Shown here piece after piece: positions 11,953 to 23,159 of a DNA stretch of 64,000 nt. Every line of letters begins with the position of its first letter. Positions within the stretch are counted from its first letter, which is position 1. A program made the translations under genes and the position numbers. The notes beneath the pieces are model-generated. The model had not been told where the DNA came from, did not search any database, and was given only the letters and a program-made list of their open reading frames with translations. Origin of the DNA: Gamarada debralockiae (Eukaryota; Ascomycota; Leotiomycetes; Helotiales; Hyphodiscaceae); contig NXFV01000639.1 of the NCBI GenBank assembly GCA_002803225.1, forward strand, positions 1 to 64,000, written 5' to 3'.

Positions 11953-13330
11953 ATGAAGTTTGGATATGAAATTGGAATGGAAACTTGTATATTTGACGGA
12001 TCATTTATGCATGTATGCTGGGAACGCATAGCGTTTACATTGTAAAGGAAGGACGATTGGGTTGTAGGTAGCTTTGATCAAATCAACTCATCTTCTTGAA
12101 GATTCCCTGGAAACAGGAGATGAGAGAAAGGAGTTGTCGTGGCAGTTCACCTTCGTACCACCTCGCCAAAGTTGGGAGCGTCAACTACTGCAAGGGCAGG
12201 TCAACAGAGCAGCAGTGCGTCAAATTAACCAAAGAGAGAGCTTCATAGAACCCGACAACACGTTTCACGATGCAAGACGATGATGTTCTATTTGCTCGAC
12301 AAACTTTTCAAACATGAAAAGCATGGTGTTGGAAGGAGGGGGCCGGAATCATCTACCCGTGAGGTTTTTCAATGACACGATTTAAGTTGAAAAAAAGAAA
12401 GAGTGATTCATGCCACCACAAGACTCCCTGTGACTGCCCTGGGAACTTCGATCGCTTTCTCTCAGTGAATTTGGCTTGGGCTGAAATATAAACCATAAAT
12501 CATTGCTCTCGCCTCGAATACCGGATATCTGAGCCCAGATCCTCCCTGAGGCTTTTAGCATCTACTTGCTTAGAGAAAGATGGAAGATCTTCCATTTCGA
12601 CCAATCCACCGGACTTCGAGGAAGGGCATTTCGAGGGTCGGCCCGAGAAAACTCAAGACGGGATAGAGATCGGATCCGTCGGAAAGAGATCCAGTATGAC
12701 AGGGCTCTAAACAGAGAAAAGGAGGCCCCCCTTTACCTAGTTATGACTATCTTATCGTTATCCTCTCTTCGTACATAAGGTTAATTCGACGGCCGTTTTG
12801 CAGGGGTTGAACTGGCTTTGACCTGGATGTGATGAACGTCTTTATGTAGGATTCTAGTTGGTGTTTGGAATAGGGTTTCTTAATGCTATCCTTATTCTTC
12901 ATGAATAATGGGTAGTTGGAGGAGAAGGAGAACCAATCGACAAGATAAATTTTTGGCCATCAGCTGCAGTCCACTTCCAGCCATTTCTCGAAGGTCGCAC
13001 GAACCTCTTCTTCTGAATTGCACCAATAACGACTCTTTGACCAGGTCTGACTCTTTCTCCACCGTTGGGAAAAGTTCGCCGATATGATACAGCCGTGTAC
13101 AGATCGAGGGTGATATCCGGGTGTGTGGACTCTCGACAAGGCGAAGGAAACGAAACCAAACTCCAACGCCATCTCATTGACAGAACTACCAGCCACATAC
13201 AGCCGCCCGTCTTTTGGAGACGAATGACGGTGAAGGACCATTGACGCCAATTCAAACCCCCTTGCCCTAACTAAATTCTTTCCAAATTCCAACTGCAAAT
13301 ACGAAGCAATTCCCAACCAACGAGTTCAGT
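11953..13330. other. Intergenic, no supported gene
   Basis: This stretch holds the 3' end of the WD40 gene and distal upstream DNA of the Rac gene. Two overlapping minus-strand frames (12899-13316) of 118 codons each lack motifs and start within the likely Rac upstream region; I do not call them. I see no repeat or RNA gene. Confidence 0.45.
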
Positions 13331-13973
13331 CCTGTCCAGTCCCAGTCGAAGAATTCGCGCAGACGAAAGGATTGTATCGGTTGGCCACCATCGACCCATT
13401 ACACCCCTCTCCCCTTTCAAACAAACGAAGGCTTCCTCGTCGAATCACGTCGTTGCTACCAAGAAACGCCCAATCTACCCCCTTTCATCCCTGTCCGCGC
13501 CTCCCAAGCTTCCTCGGGTGTTCCATACAGGCCTGCTTGTTACAGATCTGCATCAAGTACCGCTTCGACTTCACCTTCTTCTGTGCTCACGCCTCACCAA
13601 CCGATATCTTGCTGAAGCTAATCTACAATTGCTTCTCTGCATATCCCTTCCGCAGCTCGATCACCTGAATCAAAACAACATCCACGAGGCCGCCTGGATA
13701 ACAATCATTCGCATAATCGCCAAAACTCGTCGCAGCTCTTTGATCATAATCCACATCTGGTATTACTCCCCAATCCCCTCTCATAGCGCCATACAATACC
13801 TTGGCCCTCATCTATCCACCATACCGGCGGGAATCCAGCTTCCGTTGTGTCAAAAGATCTGACCTTCATGCAGACGTAACATTTTTTTTCCCCCCCATCG
13901 AACAAAACATCCACAGAAGAACCAACTTCATAAACCTCGACATCCTTCAATCAAGCCCATCCCTATATTAAAC
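13331..13973 (+). promoter_or_regulatory. Pyrimidine-rich promoter/5' leader of Rac gene
   Basis: About 640 bp directly before the Rac ATG are strongly C/T-rich, with long CT tracts and a T8C8 run near 13,880. This is the usual look of a highly expressed fungal gene's core promoter and 5' UTR. A leader intron is possible but I cannot place one. Confidence 0.5.
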
Positions 13974-14865
13974 ATGGCCGCTCCAGGAACACAATCACTC
14001 AAGGTTCGAGCTCCCGCGCCACAATCTTACATACATATAATGGCATGAGGCTGACTTGTTTCTCGCGCGCAGTGCGTCGTCACCGGTGATGGTGCTGTTG
14101 GCAAGGTATACAATTTATTCGTATCCCCAGCACCTCCGCGGATGGCTAATACTCTCTGCAGACATGTCTCCTTATATCATACACTACGAATGCGTTCCCT
14201 GGCGAATACATACCTACAGTGTGAGTGGCGAAGGTTCTCGGAACTACAAGCAGCGCTGATCGTCTCAGTTTCGACAACTACTCTGCTAGTGTGATGGTTG
14301 ATGGAAAGCCCATCAGCTTGGGACTATGGGATACTGCGGGACAAGAGGATTACGATCGATTGCGACCACTCTCATACCCTCAGACAGACGTCTTCCTCAT
14401 CTGCTTCTCAATCGTCAGCCCGCCATCGTTTGATAACGTTCGAGCAAAGGTATGCACACAGTCGCATCAAACCTTATCAATGGGACGAATGCTGATATAT
14501 TTGGCCTGAAGTGGTTTCCAGAAATCGATCACCATGCACCTTCCGTACCCATCATCCTTGTGGGAACAAAGTTGGATTTGCGAGAAGACCCTGCGACGCT
14601 AGAGAGTTTGAGAGCGAAGAGAATGGAGCCAGTGTCGTACGACCAAGCATTAATCGTTGCGAAGGAGATCAGAGCCCACAAGTACTTGGAGTGTTCAGCG
14701 CTCACACAACGGAACTTGAAGAGTGTATTCGATGAGGCAATCAGGTCAGTCCTTTTGCAGACACCCCTTTTCATTCCTCGTTGGATACTGATATTCCGCA
14801 GAGCCGTCCTAAGCCCCAGACCGCAGCCAAGCAAACAAAAGAAGTCAAAGTGCACAATCCTGTAA
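13974..14865 (+). CDS. rac1: Rho-family GTPase Rac
   Basis: Exons: 13974-14003, 14073-14105, 14162-14220, 14269-14449, 14512-14744, 14802-14865; 199 aa. G1 is GDGAVGKT (15-22), switch I contains YIPTVFDNY, G3 is DTAGQ, G4 is TKLD and G5 is CSAL. The effector region and the residues after switch II are Rac-type. The C-terminus is a Lys-rich stretch ending in the CAAX box CTIL, predicted to be geranylgeranylated, so the protein acts at the plasma membrane. In filamentous fungi Rac works with Cdc42 in polarised growth, branching and NADPH oxidase control. Five introns in 600 coding bases is typical of fungal Rho genes. It is longer than the classical 192-aa Rac only in the C-terminal region. The start is the family's conserved [10 protein letters not shown]. 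Confidence 0.95.
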
Positions 14866-15334
14866 GCGTCCACAAAACACATATGACGACAAGGAAGTGG
14901 GACAGGAGATGTCAGGTATTATACGGATTCTACATTCAGGTTCAGGGGTGACAATAGGTTGAGATTGGAGCTTTCATTTCTCTTCATTTTCTAGAGATGG
15001 AATGCCTTCACAGCGCTCGTTATCTGAGGATATACCATCAGCGGGGGTTTGGACTAGCATCTTCTCTTCTATCGAAAGGCGCAATTTGTTTCGATGCGAG
15101 ATTTGTTTTGATGCTTGCTAGTTCATTGCAAAATCATGGGGGAGGAGAAGCAATGGTTTTGCATCATTGGGATATCCCATTTCCTGTAGATAATGGCATC
15201 GGGGAGTAATGATCATGATATTCAGTCTTTTTGCGTAGCACTCTGCTCCATTTATGATGCTCTGCATATGTCAAATTGGGTGTCCAGTTTCTATTCAATT
15301 ACAATATATCGTGCTTCTATGTGTGAGAAACAGC
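14866..15334. other. Convergent intergenic region, Rac / Nop6
   Basis: These 469 bp lie between two convergent stop codons and should hold both 3' UTRs. A 70-codon frame at 14997-15209 has no motif and is not called. Confidence 0.5.
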
Positions 15335-16655
15335 TCATGCGCCTGGTACTCTAGTTCTCCGACTCGGATGTATAGCACTCTCATCAATAGCCGCGGCATT
15401 GGAGCTCTTCTCTAGCTTCGCCTTTTCTTCCTCCTGCATCCTGCGTACGCGCTGCTCATTCAACTTAAAGTTTTTCTCCTGGATCTTAGCTCTTCGGTCT
15501 TTGGTATTACCTCCACCTCCAGCACTACCAATCACAGTTAGCCATCAATCCAAACCCCCACCAAACCCAATATAACTTCCTCCCCAATACCAGAACAATA
15601 GAGAACAAAGAGAATGGAAAGGGCGTAACATACGTGAGCTCAACATTAATCTTCCTAGCCGGACTCAACCCATCATCAAACATCGAATGATGGAAAAGCT
15701 TCAGGCATGTCTTCATATGATCGTACCCCTCAAACTCCACAAAAGCTATTCCTTTCGACTTGGTAGGGTTGTCTTTCTGCGTCAACGCCCGCACGGAGAT
15801 TGGCTTTACGGCGGCGAAGTGCTTGGTGATTGATTCGGTGTTGGCAGTGAAGGGAAGGTTACCTATCGTTTACCCAAAGATAGATTAGCCATTGTGTCTT
15901 GCGGGCTGAATTGGGGAGGGGGAAGACGGGTAAGGGAGGGACGTACCAATAAAGCAAATAAACCTAGCATTCTTCTTGCCCTTATCCTCAGCTTTCTCTC
16001 CTTCCCCATTAACAGCAGCCCCTTCTGAAGAAGTAGCAGCACCTTTCCGCTTCTTCTCCCGATTCCGATTGTTCTTCTTAGACTTCTTCTCCTCCTCTAC
16101 ACCAGTCGCAGGTGCATCGCCATTAGTCTTCCCCTCAGCCTTCGCCTTCAATTCCTCAACAGGCGCACCAACTTTGCTCTTCGTAGCCGCCTCAGCGGCT
16201 TTCTTCGCCCTGCGTTCCGCTTTGCGCTCTTTCTTCGATTTCTTAGGCCCTGTCTCTCCCTCTCCCTCTGCTTCAGCCTCAACCTCAACCTCGGGTTCTA
16301 CAGTCGCAGACTCCTTATCCTTCTTACTCTTCTCTTTCTTCTCCATCTTCTCTTCTACAGTCTCAATCGCAACCCCACCCTCCTCCTCCGCCTCTCTCTT
16401 TCTCCGCTTCTTCTCCTTCTTCTTCTCCTTCCGTTCCTTCTCCTCATCATTTACCCCCCTCCCCTCACCCTCTGCATCAACATCCCGCTTCCTCTTCTTC
16501 CCAGCGATAGCGTCAACTTCTCCAGCGACAGCGGCCCTAGTATCGACCAAACCGTCATTGTCTCCAGGTAAATCCGGCACAGCATCCTCGAGCTTGCGTT
16601 TCTTCGCTTTGCGTTCTTGCCGTGTAGCATCGTGTGGTTTCTTTGAGGAACCCAT
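15335..16655 (-). CDS. NOP6: Nop6-like nucleolar RRM protein
   Basis: Exons (minus): 16655-15947, 15862-15634, 15524-15335; 375 aa. Residues 1-230 are an extremely charged K/E/R-rich region with several basic clusters, suited to nucleolar targeting. A single RRM follows at about 232-315 with RNP2 CFIGNLPF (created across intron 1) and RNP1 KGIAFVEF. A basic tail rich in Lys, Arg and Gln follows, ending RRTRVPGA. This order matches yeast Nop6, a 90S pre-ribosome/40S biogenesis factor; the yeast protein is shorter, and the N-terminal extension is common in filamentous fungi. The open frame continues upstream to an ATG at 16889, but MGSSKK at 16655 is the likelier start because the upstream segment is not charged and lies in promoter-like DNA. 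Confidence 0.82.
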
Positions 16656-17487
16656 GATATCGCTCGTGGTGGAGTGGACTGGACTGGATTTTGGGGACAG
16701 TTTGGGCGAGTTGGGGTTGGAATTTTTTTTCTGCCGGGAAAATTGGGCGGTGGAAATTTTAGTGGGTAGACCCGAATGGGAGGAAGGAATATGATTGGCT
16801 GGACAGATGTGGAGTAGGATAGATTTGAGACGTTTTAGTGAATTAAGAGAAGGACATTGGCCAACCTGATCTGGTAATGCAAAACTCATCTACAGTGTTA
16901 CATAGAATAGCCTGAGTAGGGGGGTGGGGTTAAATGTGGGTTAAATGATGTTCTTGAAAGGGCCCTTACCGAGGAATCAGGAGCTTGGTTTGGCGGCTTG
17001 CCTTTCTTTGAATTCGTAGGAAGCATTCCTTTTGGCGGCTCCAATTCTTGAGAAACAGGACGATCCACATCGCTGAAAATTCCATCTCAACCCTCCTTCT
17101 ATTAAACTAACCTAATCATCTAATCCCACCGCCTCTAATACACGAGCTTGAACAAAGCTGTGTCCCAAGAAATTCCCAAACATTATCCCTTCAGACAATA
17201 CCAATGAAGCTCATGCCCTTGATCCCCCGGAGACTATGATCCTGGAAGAGGGCAGTCAGAACAAGATGAACTACGAAAAAGTACCAATAATCATCCTTTG
17301 CCCAGGTTTCTAAGCAAGCACGAGAAAGGTGTAATCTAAAATAGTCGACCGGCTTCCCTGAATCCATATTCCAGGTGCTCGTAGTGGGCGTTGAAGGCCC
17401 AACTCTAAAAAGGTCGAGCGACTAAAGGTCCATCGAAGACATGAATGTGTGGTCCGACCCTCAGCGGTCGTGTGTTGCGGAAATGAA
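16656..17487. other. Intergenic, no supported gene
   Basis: The part next to 16,656 is the Nop6 promoter. The rest is moderate-GC DNA with no frame longer than about 60 codons outside the Nop6 upstream extension. I see no repeats. Confidence 0.45.
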
Positions 17488-18245
17488 TCAAAAAGACAAA
17501 TAGAAAGCCGCCATCGAAACCAAAATCAGTAGAGTGATACTAGGTCCAGTCTCAGGAGCAAGCCCAGTGTAGAGTAGAGGACTGGCCGTCGAAGCAGCAG
17601 CGGCAGTGTACTCCTCAGCCGTAGTTGCAGAGGTCCCAGCTAGTCCCATAGCAGTATTCAGGGGAAGTACGGAGGAGGAGAAGTCGAAGTAGCGCTCAGC
17701 GAATATGCGCTCGCGACACTCTGTGTAGGATAGTTGTTTGCACTTTGTGTAAAGATGCGCTTTGTACGGGGAATCCGATTGCGGACCCGGAACCGTAAGC
17801 TTTTGCGCCGGCTAGGTATTCGGCTTCTCGTCTTCGGAGAGCGTCGTGATGGGGAATGCGGGGGATAGAGAGGACGATCTCGCTGCCGAGGCTGGAGAGC
17901 GGAGCCGAAGTGGGTGGTGTCGCATTGCGAGTAGAGACATTGGAAGAGCGATTGAATTATTGTTAGTATTGCCTTTCGAATCTTGACGAGGTTGATGGGG
18001 GACTTACGTTTGGTATTCAGCTTCACTGCAACGACAGGCGTTGTCGTCCAAACATTTACTGACGTACTTCGTATTTTCCCAGCAGCTGATGGCACAACCT
18101 ATGCACTTGTCATTGGCCTTCGACAAACATAGCATGGGAAAGAGGGTAACCTACTGGGTGCCGACGCATCGTCCTGGCCCACTGTCCAATGCAATATCGC
18201 CATGAGTATCCAGAATGTGAATGCCAACGTTCTGATTCCAAAAGG
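17488..18245 (-). pseudogene. Degraded CFEM-domain (GPI-anchor type) protein gene
   Basis: Pieces of a small secreted CFEM protein are in order on the minus strand. There is a hydrophobic signal-peptide core (LAFTFWILMAILHW) and then, after a good intron (about 18168-18113), CAISCWENTKYVSKC...DDNACRC, the first six CFEM cysteines. Next come FQCLYSQC, then an IPHHDALRRREAEYLAG segment, and finally a C-terminal hydrophobic tail (ITLLILVSMAAFYL) like a GPI signal ending at 17488. They cannot be joined. There is no ATG at the expected start (an ATC stands there). The intron with donor GTAAGT after ...EAEYQ has branch TACTAAC but no AG acceptor before the next piece. A +1 shift separates CLYSQC...FGSAL from GSEIV..., and the tail is in yet another frame. 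CFEM proteins are extracellular, some binding heme. An unusual splice pattern or sequence error cannot be fully excluded. Confidence 0.6.
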
Positions 18246-18778
18246 CGATCCAAAACTGCCGTCTGGGGTTCTGGTCGTATCTTCAAGGCTGAAGGGGAGA
18301 AGAGTCGTCAAGTAGCAAGTCGTGCAACAAGTTTAGTTGAGTTTCTAGAGGCGGAAGGATTCGAGGTAACAGGAATGACGAGCGAGCGGGAGAGAACTAT
18401 AAGGACAGACAAAGTTGCATTTGAAATCTTTCACAAGATGGGAGATGGGCGATGAACGAGTGTGTTGTGTTTGGAGGAGAAGTGGAAAGCTCGAAATGAG
18501 AACTTGGTATTAGTCTGTTAGAAGCTCTTATTCGCGGGAAAGAACCGAAGAGAAGATTGATTACTTCGATTGCCCTTGCCATACTAATTAACCTTGGAAG
18601 GAAAGCGTGATGTATCAGTCTTCGTAACTTCCACTGCTGACCAAATTTGTTGCAAAAACTTCAAGAAGATTTGGGATCTGTGATACAGCTGGGGAAGGCT
18701 CTATGCAAGGTTCCTTTGACAATGAAAGAGGTTGCATAACCACGGATAAGAAATTTGGAGTTTCCAATTACTTTAATT
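18246..18778. other. Intergenic, no supported gene
   Basis: This is former promoter DNA of the CFEM relic and the 3' flank of CMS1. Only 60-90-codon frames occur, overlapping on both strands, without motifs. Confidence 0.4.
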
Positions 18779-19755
18779 TCAGTAGAATAGTAATTGAATA
18801 CCTTCTTTCGCAGCTCCATACCTTTCTCTGAACTGCTTCTGTCCAAGCCAAACTACAAGTGGTACTTGTGTCTCCTTCATCTCTAGAATACCTCTCTTCT
18901 TCTGATCAATATGCGAAGCATCTACCACTATCCGTTCTAGTCTGTCGGTAACAAGTGCTCCTATAAGAGTCAGCCTAGTCGTTCGGCAAGCTTGAAGGAG
19001 TTTCGAACCGTCATCCATCAAATCCTTCAGCCTTGTAGGCGTGCCCACCGCAATTCCAGTTCTCGTTGATTTCAAGAACTTAACAGAGTCCTTCAGCTTG
19101 ATATGCTTGGCAAATAATTTGGCTACTGTAGCGTCTTTGGTTTGAAACTTCCGAACAACTCTGGGAGAAGAGTCAGAACAGACCATCCTCAAGCATCCAA
19201 ACCCCATACCTTGCCAGATCTGCCGCTCTCAATCCTGCTGCTGCAACAACGATTGTATGAGGAGCCCCATTCTTTTTTGATGCTGACCATAACTTCGTTG
19301 TGTTGCCAGCGAATTTCTCGAGGAAGCTTGGGAGATTGTCCGTTGTTCTTGGTTGATCCCACGAGGTTGTGTCTTGGATAGCGGTTGCTGGACACCAAAT
19401 TTATAAGCCAATGTCTTCTTGAAAGTAACCCGCACATACCTGGAATGTATTTGTCTTCTAATTCCACCAAGCTCAAATCGCTCTCGTACTTCCTCGTCCG
19501 TTGTGCGATATAGTCAGCCAACAATTGATTGTCCATATGCGAAAATGCCTTGTTTATTCCGGCCTCTGTGTCCAACTCATCATCCTCGGCTGCCTTTCCG
19601 TTCTTACTCTTTGACTTCTTTACAGCCTTCTTTGCGCCTTGCTCAAGGTCTGCTCCCCGCTTTCTCTTTTTCGAAGTCTTTGCAGAATCGTCGGGCTCTG
19701 GAGTAGCACTCAATCGCTCGAACAGCGACTCTTGTAAGTCGTCTTCGGTAGACAT
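18779..19755 (-). CDS. CMS1: Cms1-like 90S pre-ribosome (SSU processome) factor
   Basis: Exons (minus): 19755-19440, 19387-19210, 19160-18779; 291 aa. The N-terminus has a basic KKRKRG / KKAVKKSKSK region. The core is a helicase-like fold without a Walker A lysine: VAAAGLRAADLARVVRKF, then KLFAKHIKLKDSVKFL, TRTGIAVGTPTRL and LERIVVDASHIDQKKRG. The last two are the most conserved blocks of the Cms1 family. Yeast Cms1 is a 90S pre-ribosome component related in fold to DEAD-box proteins but without ATPase motifs. The C-terminus GIQLLFY closes the frame at 18779. It is divergent from CENP-T. Introns of 52 and 49 bp are canonical. Confidence 0.85.
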
Positions 19756-20064
19756 CTTGATCGTTGGGTTTTCAACAAACTTCCGTATCGTGCTTGAAGC
19801 TTAACACCTCCAAGTCGAGACAAAACTTGGAGACTTTTCTCAAAAATTGTTGCAGGGATCATTCACCGCCTTTGGCAGGAGCAATTTTTAGTGTGGCTTG
19901 AGATCCTTGCCCTGGTTCTTGACGCGACGCGACGCGACGGATAACTTCAACGCAGAAATTGACGGATCTTGAATTATTTGATTGAAGGTACAATAAAGCA
20001 TTATTTCTCCTAATGCGCCGCATCTGTATCTGGAAATACAGCATTTCCCTGCCCAAACCTGGCT
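19756..20064. promoter_or_regulatory. Divergent CMS1/CENP-T promoter with triple ACGCG box
   Basis: These 309 bp separate the two ATGs. At 19921-19940 the sequence has three directly adjacent GACGC units, giving ACGCG at 19922, 19927 and 19932. ACGCG is the core of the MluI cell-cycle box bound by MBF (Mbp1-Swi6) at G1/S genes. A cell-cycle input to CENP-T is plausible inference; binding has not been shown. Confidence 0.5.
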
Positions 20065-21810
20065 ATGCCTCTGCGGCGTAGTCCAGTTCCTGGGCTGCTG
20101 CCAAACCCCACCACAAAACCAACCACAACCGAACCACCGCGCATAACCCCAAGAAACTCAGATGGAGATGAGGTAATTGCAGCAGCTGCTGCAAAAGAAA
20201 CACCCTATGGTACTTTACGTCAACTTGCAAACATGCCTCCGAAACCGATAACGCCTATTCGACGAGCTTCCAGCGCCGGTCCACCCTCCCACAGATCTCT
20301 TCGTCGGACACCGGCTGGTCAGGCAAGAACCCCCGGAGGTGCGCAGAGGCTAAGAGGCTCTGTGAAGAGGCCAAATGTATTCACGCCACATGGAAGAGCA
20401 GCAATGCGGGAGCTGGAGGCACGAAGGGCTGGATTTACACCTGCGAAGGAGAGAAGACGGAGTGGAAGACAGCAGAGAGAAACGCCTCGAGATGCCCTAA
20501 GAGCACTCAGCAGAATTCTGGCTCCCAAGACACAACCTGTTGTTCCCACACCGGAAGGTGCAGCACCCACGGGAAGGTTTATATTGCCGGGAAACGATGA
20601 CTTGGACGACGATTCTGTGCCTGAGCGACCGAGGCTATCTTTGGCACTTGGAGACGAGGACGAAGATGATAGCCTGCTCCTTCCACCCCGATCAGCAGGC
20701 CTTGAAGACGAAAACTTTACGGCCCAATCCATTGAACTCCCACGAAGAGCTATCAGCGAACAACCTCCGGGACGGCTGTCTAGGGGAAGCTTTGGTAGTA
20801 TCAGAATGAGTGATCAATTTGATCTGAACGATGTCGGAGTTGCCTTCGAGTCGAGCTTTGCTATGGGCGGCCCTTTTGACGATGATGTCCCTGATATGGA
20901 TGATAGTCCTCGGGAGTAAGTTCTGATTCGGCAGAATCAACCCCCTGGACAATTTCTAATAGATTATAGGGAGACAGCGACTTTGAGAGACCTTGGCCTG
21001 GATCGAGGTCGTATTTCTCTAACATCTGGTCGAGACAGCGATATCAGGCCTCTGACTCTGACTGGAGATGATACCGAAAATACCTTTGTTTTTACAGTGC
21101 CACAGAGAGAAGTGCAAGAGCAGCAAGACGAAGAGTTGCCTGACGATCTTCCGGAATCGCCCAGCAGAGATGATAATGAAAATGACGATTGGAATGAGGT
21201 TGATGGAATAGACGCCGAGGAACCAGAAGAGCCTGAAGAACCTGAACTGTCATCGAGCAGCCCTAAAGATGCGGGTGTGGAGATGAGTTTACAGGATACT
21301 ACACTTCAAGACTCAGAGACTTCAGTCTTAGAGGTGCAGAAGACTGTTAGGAAGAAGAAGGTCAAGATGTCAAAGCATGGTATTCAGTACCCGTCACTCC
21401 CGGCAGGTGTTGTCAAGAAGCTTGCAACGACCTATGCACGAACAAGTGGCAATAGCAAAGCTAAAATCAGCAAGGATACTTTGGATGCAATCATGCAAGC
21501 TTCGGATTGGTTTTTTGAACAAGTCAGTGATGATTTGGGTGCGTATGCGAAGCATGCTGGTCGGAAGACAATTGATGAGAGTGATGTTGTTACACTCATG
21601 AAGAGGTATGTCATTCTCTCTTCGATGACGCTAGTCAAATCTAACTTTACATTTCATAGACAACGCCAGACAAATGCCAACACGACGCCTTTCTCTCTGG
21701 CTCAGAGATATCTCCCTCGAGAGCTACTACAGGAGTTGCGAATGGTTCCTCCATCAAAACTTAAGAAGGGAAAGCAGCTAGACAGAGTCGAAGAAGCGGA
21801 GGAGGATTAG
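20065..21810 (+). CDS. CENP-T: CENP-T-like inner kinetochore protein (histone fold)
   Basis: Exons: 20065-20915, 20970-21605, 21660-21810; 545 aa. The N-terminal ~420 residues are disordered, Pro/Arg-rich and then acidic, with many S/TP sites, as expected for the Ndc80-binding arm of CENP-T. From about residue 425 there is a histone fold: YPSLPAGVVKKLATTYAR, ISKDTLDAIMQASDWFF, then KTIDESDVVTLMKRQRQT and the CENP-T tail TPFSLAQRYLPRELLQELR. CENP-T pairs with CENP-W on centromeric DNA and links it to the outer kinetochore. The length is usual for Pezizomycotina CENP-T. The last intron lies inside the histone fold. The stop is 26 bp from the convergent SURF1 stop. Confidence 0.88.
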
Positions 21811-21836
21811 GGGGCGACGAATTATGATCTGATGAG

Positions 21837-22984
21837 TTATGACCACTCCTTATTTTGGCGCACACGGCGGGCTATATCAGCAGGAGGCTTCTTCACTACC
21901 ATCCACAGCATTACTGATGTGGCTGCCGCGAGAGCGTACCTGGAGGAGGGGTTTAGTAAGGTCGGCGTTAGGTTTGGGAGTATATGACCGTGGAATATAG
22001 AATCTGGGCATACAGGCATGAAACGTACCATGTAAAGATATACTGTGTATGATTATTTCTGAGATTGACTTCCGCTGGTCTCCCAATTGGGATTCCTCTC
22101 GCCTCTCGATCCCAAGCTTTCAGTAAATCGGGCTCTAAACCAGACGTCAGTGAAACCCCATCATTCACGGATACCAATACGCACCCATTGTCTCTTCAAT
22201 CCAAACTGCTTGGCTGCCCGTCAAATGAGCCATCTGCTCAACATCCGGAAAATAGAACGCCTTCGCGTCCGGCTTATTCTCCGGCGTAAACACGTTCTTC
22301 TTCCACGGCTCCCTCAGCAGTCCCTCCACTGTAACCTCTCCTTTAGGCAACCCATCCGGCCTCGTCTTCTGCTCTTTCTTCTTCTTCGGAATCCACCCTC
22401 TATTGACCAGCACAGTCGTTCCCTTTCCCTCCCTCTCTAATGGCGTAATTACCAAGTACCCATCATTACCATCGTGCATCCGCGGTCCTATAAGCATCTC
22501 CTGATCATGTCTGAAGTGTCCCGTCGCGTAGATCCGCCTGTAATCGAATTCATTGATGGCAGTTGGATCGATGTGGGGTGGGAGGGGAAGGGGATCGCGG
22601 ACGAGCCGGTCTTCGAACTTTGCTATTAGTTTCGATTTCCAGTCCAGGCGTTGCACTTGCCATGTCCCGAGGGCGAAGGCAGTTATGGGTATCAACGCTA
22701 GGCTCATGTTAACTCGGGATTGTTTCAGAGGAACCAGAGCATGTACCTAGGACTATAAGGCCGGGGCCGTGTCTTCTGCCTGCGCGAACGAGATTCGGTG
22801 GATTGTCTACTATGGACATGAAATTGGGGTCGTCTCCAGGTTGCTGTGCTCGCCGTCGGGTGGTTTGTGATAGGTGCCTGCATGCTGGACAATTGGAGAG
22901 AGCGGAGCGCCGGAATTTCTTCGAAAATGCTCGTACTGCACCTAGATTGCGAGACTGGTGCAAAAAGGTCCTCGAGATATTCAT
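21837..22984 (-). CDS. SHY1: SURF1/Shy1 cytochrome c oxidase assembly protein
   Basis: Exons (minus): 22984-22747, 22697-22185, 22134-22029, 21939-21837; 319 aa. The N-terminus is Arg/Ser-rich without acidic residues up to about residue 48, like a mitochondrial presequence. Transmembrane segment 1 is PGLIVLALIPITAFALGTWQVQR (about 73-95; quoted motif is continuous across intron 1). The intermembrane-space domain has SURF1 signatures: YATGHFRHDQEMLIGPR, VNRGWIP and GIPIGRP.EVNLRNNH.QYI. Transmembrane segment 2 is YALAAATSVMLWMVV. SURF1 acts in the inner mitochondrial membrane in Cox1 maturation and heme a insertion. The start is the only ATG giving the presequence. It is divergent from the UBX gene and convergent with CENP-T. 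Confidence 0.93.
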
Positions 22985-23159
22985 AATTGCTGTTGCTGGA
23001 AGACCAATGAAAGATGTTGAATATCTCGATGTCTTCCCATTATTTGTGAGAGTCTTTGTTTGCTAATTTAGCAAACAGGCTTTCTTTCCGAAGCGACCAC
23101 CTTTGATTGCCAATCCTCTTGATCTCCATCATCACAACAACCATCTCATATCGATCAAG
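22985..23159. promoter_or_regulatory. Compact divergent promoter, SURF1 / UBX gene
   Basis: Only 175 bp separate the two start codons. It contains the two 5' leaders and must drive both genes. No TATA box is evident. Confidence 0.5.

Noticed and set aside
12899..13316. Two overlapping 118-codon minus-strand frames
   Set aside because: No motif, overlap each other in different frames, and lie upstream of the Rac gene; likely chance.
15976..16794. 272-codon plus-strand open frame
   Set aside because: It is the antisense shadow of the K/E-rich Nop6-like gene (AAG/GAG codons give Ser/Phe/Leu runs), has no domain and no promoter-like leader.
16655..16889. N-terminal extension of the Nop6-like protein from ATG 16889
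   Set aside because: The extra 78 residues are uncharged and unlike the rest, and the sequence looks like a promoter/leader; kept only as an alternative start.
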